Below, piece by piece: positions 58,542 through 64,000 of a stretch of 64,000 nt of DNA. The stretch's first letter is position 1. Each line of letters opens with the position of its first letter. The stretch covers positions 1 through 64,000 of the forward strand of contig CAZZCG010000019.1 in assembly GCA_964653145.1 (NCBI GenBank), in the 5' to 3' direction. The stretch comes from Pseudocalidococcus sp964653145 (GTDB lineage Bacteria > Cyanobacteriota > Cyanobacteriia > Thermosynechococcales > Thermosynechococcaceae). Below the pieces are notes generated by a model that was not told the origin of the DNA, did no database searches, and saw nothing but the letters and a program-made list of their open reading frames with translations. Both the position numbers and the translations under genes were made by a program.

Positions 58542-61500
58542 ATGAATCAACTCCCACAACTCCCCCCTCGCTTTAGTTTCAGTGGCCTGGCCATCCGCCG
58601 CCACATTGGCACCCTGATGTTAACCCTGACCGTTATTGTCCTGGGGGTCTTTTTTCTGTTGCGTCTGCAAGTTGATTTGCTGCCATCGATTACCTATCCG
58701 CGAGTGGGTTTACGGCTGGATGCGCCAGGAATTACGCCCAATGTTGCGGTTGAAGAAATTACTAAACCCCTGGAAGAAGCTCTGGCGCGTACCGAGGGTG
58801 TTGTCCAGATCTATTCCCAAACCCGTGAGGGTCAGGTCAATGTGGATTTATTTTTCCAACCGGGGGGTAGTGTTGACCAGGCCCTGAATGATGCCACCGC
58901 CACCTTTAACCGTTCCCGAAACCAGTTGCCCAATACCATTGAAGAACCGCGGATCTTTAAGTTTGACCCTTCCCAATTACCGGTCTATGAAGTTGCCTTA
59001 ACCTCAGAGAGTTTGTCGGGGCGAGCCTTACGGGTATTTGCCGATGAAGACTTGAACCGTGAACTCAGCATTGTCCCTGGGGTAGCCGGTGTTGATGTAT
59101 CCGGGGGAGCAACGGAGGAAGTTCGGGTTTTAGTGGATTTGAATCGGTTGCAGGCGGTGGGCCTGGGGTTAAATCAACTGTTGGCGGACTTGGCCTCCCG
59201 CAACCAGGATGTCTCCGGTGGTCGGATTCGCGGCAGTGATGCGGAAACCTTAACTCGAACCGTCGGAAAATTTACCAGTGCCGCCGCCGTTGAGGATTTT
59301 CCCCTATCCCTTGCTGATAATCGCCAAGTCTATCTCCATGATGTGGCAACGGTGATTGATGGAAGTGCCGAGCAGCGCGTGTTTGTGGATTTGAACGGAC
59401 AGCCAGCCGTGAAGTTGAGTGTGCAAAAGCAACCCGATGCCAATACGATTGCGGTTGTGGAGGGGGTGAAAAAACGCTTTGCCGAACTCCAGGCCAATGG
59501 TCAAATTCCCGCCGATATTACAATTGTGCCAGTCTTGGATGAGTCCATTTTTATCCAAAACTCCTTAAATAATGTGATTTCCTCTGGCCTAACTGGAACT
59601 GCCTTGGCCGCCCTGGCCGTGTTGTTATTCTTAGGCTCGATCCGGGAAACCCTAATTATCGTTTTGGCCATTCCCCTTTCGACCCTCGTGGCGATGATGT
59701 TAATGGGGATGTTTAATTTCTCCCTCAATGTCTTCAGCTTAGGGGGCCTGGCCTTAGGCGTCGGGATTGTGGTGGATAATGCCATCGTCATGTTGGAAAC
59801 CCTCTCCCAAACCCCCGACAGGCAGGGCGTCAGTCAAGAGCAATTTATTGAGGAATCTACCCGCAGGAGTCAGGAAATTGAGTCAGCCCTCGTGGCATCC
59901 ACATTGACGAATTTGGTAGCCATTTTACCTTTTTTACTCTTGGGTGGTTTAATTGCCCTGCTGTTCAACGAATTAATTTTGACCATTACCTTTGCAGTTG
60001 GGGCCTCGTTGTTGATGGCGTTGACCGTCGTTCCCGCTTTAGCCTCCCGCCTGTTGGCCATCCCCTACCGCAGTGGCCTGGGCCGAACCTTTGTTTTTCG
60101 AACTTTTAATCAAAAGTTCATCGGATTCACCAATCAATACCAGCGTACATTGCAGTGGGTGTTACACTGGCGAGTTGCTGTCGTGGTGGCGGCCTTTGTG
60201 ATCCTCGGGGGCAGCAGTTGGGTTTTGGCGGGTCAACTTCCCCAGGAACTCTTACCCCGGATTAGCACTGGTCAAGTGAGTTTAAATGCAAGCTTTCCCC
60301 CTGGAACCCCAGTGAGTTTAAACCGACAAGTTATGGCAGAAGTGGATCGGGTTCTATTGGCACAACCGGGGACAGAAGCTGTGTTTACCACCTCTGGGGG
60401 ATCTTTATTTGCCAGTAATACCACCGCCAATGCCCAGCGCAGTTCGGCGACAATTGTCCTGAAACCAGGGGTGAACTTACCGGCCTACATTACCCAGGCC
60501 AATGCCGCCATTGCCCAACTCAACTTAGCAGGGATTCGGGTGCGACTTAGTCCAGGCCAAGTGCGGGGGATTATTTTGACGAATTCACCGATCCGCTCAG
60601 ATTTGGATGTGATTTTACGCAGCAACGATGAACAAGCCCTGACCCAGGCCGGTCGGCAGGTTTTAGATGCATTGGATGAACAGGCCAAGTTAGCTCTATT
60701 TCGCCCAGAGGCCGACCCCCGGCAACCGGAAATCCAAATTCTCCCAGACTGGCAACGGGCCACGGAACTGGGATTATCCGCCCAGGCCATTGGGGCAACC
60801 ATTCAAACCGCAGTGGAAGGCTTTGTTCCCACGGAAATGCAACGGGGGGATCGGCTAGTGGATGTTCGGGTGCAGTTAGACCAGGCCGCAGTGGCTCAAC
60901 CGGAAGAATTGGCCCAAATTCCTCTGTTTGTTCCCAACAATCGCCCGATTCGCCTTGGAGATATTGCCACCATTGAAACCGCCCAGGCCCCAGCGGAAAT
61001 TCGCCGGATTAACCAGCAACAGGTGTTTATGATTTCGGGGAACTTGAATGAAAAAGCAAGTCTCAGCGCCGCAATTAAAGAAGTTCAACGGATCATTCAG
61101 GGCCTGGAATTACCCCCAGGAGTTACCGTTTTACCCAGTGCCGCTGCCGAAACCAATCAACAGTTACAGTCTTCGCTAGTGGTCTTGGGGGGGTTAGCAG
61201 CATTCCTTGTCTTTGTGGTGATGGCGGTGCAGTATAACTCCCTCTTAGATCCGCTGGTGATCATGTTGACGATTCCCTTGGCTTTATCCGGCAGTATTTG
61301 GGGGCTGTCACTGACGGGTACTGCCATTGGGGCGACAGTGATTGTCGGCGGTGTCTTACTGGTGGGGATTGTCGTCAATAACGCGATTATTTTGGTGGAA
61401 CGGGCTAATCAGATTTATTTAGAAGAAAACCTCAACCGCAGCGAAGCCATCCTAAAAGCTGCCCCAGAGCGCCTGCGTCCGATCTTAATGACCACTATTA

Positions 61501-61721
61501 CCACCGTTGTCGGGATGTTTCCCCTCGCCTTGGGCCTGGGTGAAGGGTCAGAATTTTTGCAACCCCTGGGGATTGTTGTTTTCTCTGGCCTGGCGGTGGC
61601 GACCCTATTAACCCTGTTTATCATTCCCTGTTTTTATGTGATTCTCCATGGAGTCCGTTTGCTAAAATCCCCAGGGGCCAACATACCCAAGCCCGATCCA
61701 CTCCTACCCCACTCCCGCTAG
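58542..61721 (+). CDS. RND-family efflux pump, AcrB/HAE1-like
   Basis: A 1059-residue inner-membrane proton-driven exporter. Helix 1 is followed by two large periplasmic loops and two sets of transmembrane helices (about 330-530 and 845-1035). Typical signatures are LPSITYPRVGL after helix 1, GLALGVGIVVDNAIVMLETL in helix 4 with the proton-relay Asp, and LLVGIVVNNAIILVERANQ in the C-terminal half. The frame opens at 58503, but MNQLPQLPPRF at 58542 is the likely start. No membrane-fusion or outer-membrane partner gene is adjacent. The substrate is unknown. Confidence 0.93.
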   Translation: MNQLPQLPPRFSFSGLAIRRHIGTLMLTLTVIVLGVFFLLRLQVDLLPSITYPRVGLRLDAPGITPNVAVEEITKPLEEALARTEGVVQIYSQTREGQVNVDLFFQPGGSVDQALNDATATFNRSRNQLPNTIEEPRIFKFDPSQLPVYEVALTSESLSGRALRVFADEDLNRELSIVPGVAGVDVSGGATEEVRVLVDLNRLQAVGLGLNQLLADLASRNQDVSGGRIRGSDAETLTRTVGKFTSAAAVEDFPLSLADNRQVYLHDVATVIDGSAEQRVFVDLNGQPAVKLSVQKQPDANTIAVVEGVKKRFAELQANGQIPADITIVPVLDESIFIQNSLNNVISSGLTGTALAALAVLLFLGSIRETLIIVLAIPLSTLVAMMLMGMFNFSLNVFSLGGLALGVGIVVDNAIVMLETLSQTPDRQGVSQEQFIEESTRRSQEIESALVASTLTNLVAILPFLLLGGLIALLFNELILTITFAVGASLLMALTVVPALASRLLAIPYRSGLGRTFVFRTFNQKFIGFTNQYQRTLQWVLHWRVAVVVAAFVILGGSSWVLAGQLPQELLPRISTGQVSLNASFPPGTPVSLNRQVMAEVDRVLLAQPGTEAVFTTSGGSLFASNTTANAQRSSATIVLKPGVNLPAYITQANAAIAQLNLAGIRVRLSPGQVRGIILTNSPIRSDLDVILRSNDEQALTQAGRQVLDALDEQAKLALFRPEADPRQPEIQILPDWQRATELGLSAQAIGATIQTAVEGFVPTEMQRGDRLVDVRVQLDQAAVAQPEELAQIPLFVPNNRPIRLGDIATIETAQAPAEIRRINQQQVFMISGNLNEKASLSAAIKEVQRIIQGLELPPGVTVLPSAAAETNQQLQSSLVVLGGLAAFLVFVVMAVQYNSLLDPLVIMLTIPLALSGSIWGLSLTGTAIGATVIVGGVLLVGIVVNNAIILVERANQIYLEENLNRSEAILKAAPERLRPILMTTITTVVGMFPLALGLGEGSEFLQPLGIVVFSGLAVATLLTLFIIPCFYVILHGVRLLKSPGANIPKPDPLLPHSR

Positions 61722-61828
61722 CCATGTCCCAATAGCCTGGATTTTCCTGTGAAAAATGTGATTTGGTTTACAAAGCGGGGCCGGGATGATGTTAACTTAT
61801 CTAAACAAACCGGGGGTCAGGAGTCCAT

Positions 61829-63094
61829 GTGAAAATTCTTGTTTATGGCTTAAACTATGCTCCAGAAATAACAGGTGTGGGGAAATATACCAGTGAAATG
61901 GCCACTTGGTTTGCCCAGGCCGGTCATAGTGTCAAGGTCATTACTGCACCTCCCTACTACCCGAAATGGCGGATTTTCCCCGGCCATAACAACCAATGGA
62001 CTCAGGAAACCATTGCCCAGGTTAAAATCTATCGCTGCCCCCTCTGGGTTCCCCGTAAGCCGTCTGCCTTCAAACGCCTAATTCATCTAGTTTCCTTTGC
62101 CATCAGTAGCTTCCCAGTCATAGTCTGGCAAACCCTAAAGTTCCGCCCGGATGTGGTGTGTGTCTTAGCCCCAACAATTTTCTGTCTCCCGGGGGCCTGG
62201 GTCGCAACACGATTCAGTTCCAGCAAGCTCTGGTTGCATATCCAAGATTTTGAATTAGATGCAGCTCAAGGTCTGGGATTGCTTAGTTCCAGTCAATGGC
62301 TGAGTCAGTTCACTGCCTGGTTGGAGAAAAAGTTCCTCCAAGGTGCGGATTGGCTGACAACGATTTCCGAGCAAATGTATCTACGCTTAATTAGCAAACA
62401 GGTTGCAGCACCCAACACTTGGATTTTTCCCAATTGGGTCGATACAACGCAAATCTATCCCTTGGATGGCCCCAGTTCATTTCGCCAGGCCTGGGGAATT
62501 CCAGAAGATACCTTTATTGCCCTCTATTCCGGGAGTTTGGGCGAAAAACAGGGCCTGGAAATCATCTTGGACGCAGCTAAACTCTTGCTTGATCACGCTC
62601 AAATTCAATTTGTCATTTGTGGAGAGGGTTTTCCCAAGCAGCATTTGATGAACTTAGCTCAGGAGCAAGGTTTAAACAACATCTTGTTCCAAGATTTGCA
62701 ACCCGTAGAACGTCTCAATGAGCTCTTAAACATTGCGGATGTCCACTTGCTCCCCCAACGGGCCGATGTTGCCGATACGGTTTTGCCCTCAAAACTCAAG
62801 GGAATGTTTGCTTCGGGACGACCTGTAGTGACTACAGCCTGGCCTGGTACACAGTTGGAGAGTTATGTGAGAAATGGTGGCATAGTCATCTCACCAGAAA
62901 ACCCAATCCTGTTGGCCCAGGCCCTAGAGCAATTATTCCACAATCCTGAATATTGCCAACGACTGGGTCAAAATGCCCGTCAATTTGCGATCCAGGCCTG
63001 GCATCAAGAAAATGTACTTAAGACATTAGAACTTAAGTTAGACGAGGTAATTTCAATCGCTCACGAAAAAATTACAGTGCTGCCACCAGTGTAA
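61829..63094 (+). CDS. WcaI-type family 4 glycosyltransferase
   Basis: A 421-residue GT-B glycosyltransferase resembling colanic-acid WcaI: KILVYGLNYAPEITGVGKYT at the N-terminus, TAPPYYPKWRIFPGH, and the donor-site region YSGSLGEKQGLEIILDAAKL. It transfers a sugar during exopolysaccharide or O-antigen assembly; donor and acceptor are unknown. GTG start with AGGAG six bases upstream. A polyprenyl-phosphate sugar transferase gene begins 32 bases later, so this is the start of a surface polysaccharide operon running off the window. Confidence 0.9.
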   Translation: MKILVYGLNYAPEITGVGKYTSEMATWFAQAGHSVKVITAPPYYPKWRIFPGHNNQWTQETIAQVKIYRCPLWVPRKPSAFKRLIHLVSFAISSFPVIVWQTLKFRPDVVCVLAPTIFCLPGAWVATRFSSSKLWLHIQDFELDAAQGLGLLSSSQWLSQFTAWLEKKFLQGADWLTTISEQMYLRLISKQVAAPNTWIFPNWVDTTQIYPLDGPSSFRQAWGIPEDTFIALYSGSLGEKQGLEIILDAAKLLLDHAQIQFVICGEGFPKQHLMNLAQEQGLNNILFQDLQPVERLNELLNIADVHLLPQRADVADTVLPSKLKGMFASGRPVVTTAWPGTQLESYVRNGGIVISPENPILLAQALEQLFHNPEYCQRLGQNARQFAIQAWHQENVLKTLELKLDEVISIAHEKITVLPPV

Positions 63095-63126
63095 ATACTT
63101 CATCTAATCATTAATAGGGGGAACGT

Positions 63127-64000
63127 GTGATTTATAACCGTCATGGATTTCTACAAAATAACGCCTCTTTGATCAGCCTTTTACAGCAAACACTAGATCC
63201 AATTGTAGCCGCTATCCTCCTAAAAGTTATTGATTACAGCCTGAATACTACAAGAGCAATTAGTCCACATGATTGGTATTTAGCAATTATTAGCTTCCTA
63301 TTGATTGTTGTGGTCTTTGACTTTAGTGGAGTTTACTACCGTTACCGTACAACTCCAATTTTTAATCGAATTATTAAGATATTTTTCTCATGGTTTTTGG
63401 TGATTTCCTTACTTTCTTTTATTGGTTTTATTTCCAGGTCATCAGATTTATTTTCTCGGACAGTTATCGTGATTTGGGCAATATTGACTCCCTTCGTCAT
63501 TTCACTACTGCATATTCTAGTGGGGCTTTTTCTGAGTCAAATTCGAGCCATTGGGTTTAATCGGCGAAATGCTATTGTGATTGGGATGAACTCCGCCAGT
63601 GCTGAGCTCGTGGATCGTTTGAGTCAAACTCCCCATATTGGCATCAATATCAGAGGCTACTTTGTTCATTCACACTTTCCGGAATTAAGGGATCACCCAA
63701 GTATTCTGGGGGATTTTAATGATGTTGGAAACTACATCAAGGATAAATCTCCAGATATCGTTTACATTACCCATCCCTTGGAAGATTCGGAAATAATTGC
63801 AAGCCTAATTGAACAGCTTCAAGATACAACGGCCTGCGTCTATTGTGTTCCCAACTCCTTGATCCTCAATCTAGTCAATTCACGGCTCTATGAGCTAAAT
63901 GGAATGCCGTTAATAGCCCTCTGGGAAGTTCCCTTTACTCAGGTTCAGTATGCCCTTAAGCGATTGTTTGATATTGGGTTTTCTCTCGTGGCTTTAACGG
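63127..64000 (+). CDS. Undecaprenyl-phosphate sugar phosphotransferase, N-terminal part (truncated by window)
   Basis: The first 291 codons of a WcaJ/WbaP-type initiating transferase; the C-terminal catalytic domain lies beyond the window. Seen here are four to five hydrophobic segments within residues 15-135, a CoA-binding-like Rossmann domain (NAIVIGMNSASAELVDRL), and LYELNGMPLIALWEVPF leading to YALKRLFDIGFSL, the usual entry into the catalytic helix. The start is GTG (63127) after an AGGGGG ribosome-binding site. It would transfer hexose-1-phosphate to undecaprenyl phosphate and begin the polysaccharide whose next steps use the upstream glycosyltransferase. Confidence 0.85.
   Translation, partial: MIYNRHGFLQNNASLISLLQQTLDPIVAAILLKVIDYSLNTTRAISPHDWYLAIISFLLIVVVFDFSGVYYRYRTTPIFNRIIKIFFSWFLVISLLSFIGFISRSSDLFSRTVIVIWAILTPFVISLLHILVGLFLSQIRAIGFNRRNAIVIGMNSASAELVDRLSQTPHIGINIRGYFVHSHFPELRDHPSILGDFNDVGNYIKDKSPDIVYITHPLEDSEIIASLIEQLQDTTACVYCVPNSLILNLVNSRLYELNGMPLIALWEVPFTQVQYALKRLFDIGFSLVALT

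Overview
The window comes from a cyanobacterial chromosome. It opens with the last 38 codons of psbA (photosystem II D1, including the Mn-cluster ligands and the CtpA-processed tail). It also carries a high-light-inducible protein, 4-hydroxyphenylpyruvate dioxygenase, the C5-pathway gene hemL together with tRNA-Glu(UUC), cobalamin genes, a Tic22-type protein, and several families known essentially from cyanobacteria (DUF1815, DUF3370, DUF3727, DUF1400 hydrolase, EF-hand transaldolase). A striking genome signature is the heptamer CCAGGCC/GGCCTGG, often as the palindrome CCAGGCCTGG. It occurs about four times per kilobase by eye, while the classical cyanobacterial HIP1 octamer GCGATCGC was not noticed. 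Gene content would fit a Synechococcus/Thermosynechococcus-like unicell, but I cannot name the species.

Layout. 1-9.1 kb: psbA end, PucC-type MFS carrier, exported MsrB, two alpha/beta hydrolases, DUF1815, Nudix hydrolase, recO and a second MFS carrier. 9.1-18.3 kb: cysE, a family-2 glycosyltransferase, tRNA-Glu, an unlisted 51-aa membrane ORF, an SDR, hemL, an A+T-rich two-gene DUF2335 cassette, a CbiG-CobJ fusion and cobyrinate diamide synthase. 18.3-22.5 kb: an amino-acid ABC transporter fusion behind a textbook NtcA promoter, then a run of DNA-damage genes (alkyltransferase-like protein, SprT protease, UmuD) and a Uma2 pseudogene with two in-frame stops. 22.5-32 kb: RNase Z, DUF3370, a J-protein, an FAD enzyme, and a long leftward cluster rplU-rpmA-ruvX-DUF3727-yqeG-hydrolase-hppD. 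32.2-36.4 kb: STAS protein, Mini-RNase III, transaldolase with EF-hands, DUF2237, CNNM/CorC-type protein. 36.4-41.4 kb is the accessory part: a three-gene cassette (MerR-like HTH with a glycine-rich membrane tail, EcsC family, Gly/Ala-rich membrane protein), a YbjN-like gene, two small exported proteins, and a 243-bp direct repeat that duplicates the clpB 3' end. 41.4-64 kb: clpB, an RRM protein, heme catalase with an LRAT-like gene, the nadM-nadV salvage pair, fabD, plsC, tic22, prs, an MnmD-type methyltransferase, a Ycf39-like SDR, a hli gene, gmk, an RND pump, and the start of an exopolysaccharide locus (WcaI-type glycosyltransferase and a truncated polyprenyl-phosphate sugar transferase).

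The strongest candidate for an undescribed system is the HTH/EcsC/glycine-rich cassette at 36.5-38.6 kb. It is compact and co-directional, is followed by a terminator-like hairpin, is A+T-richer than its surroundings and has almost none of the genome-wide heptamer. The smaller DUF2335 pair at 14.3-15.2 kb has similar properties. Other points of note are the heptamer itself, the clpB-tail direct repeat, the NtcA promoter and the hppD/dephytylase-like gene pairing. All functions are inferred by reading the sequence; no database search was run.
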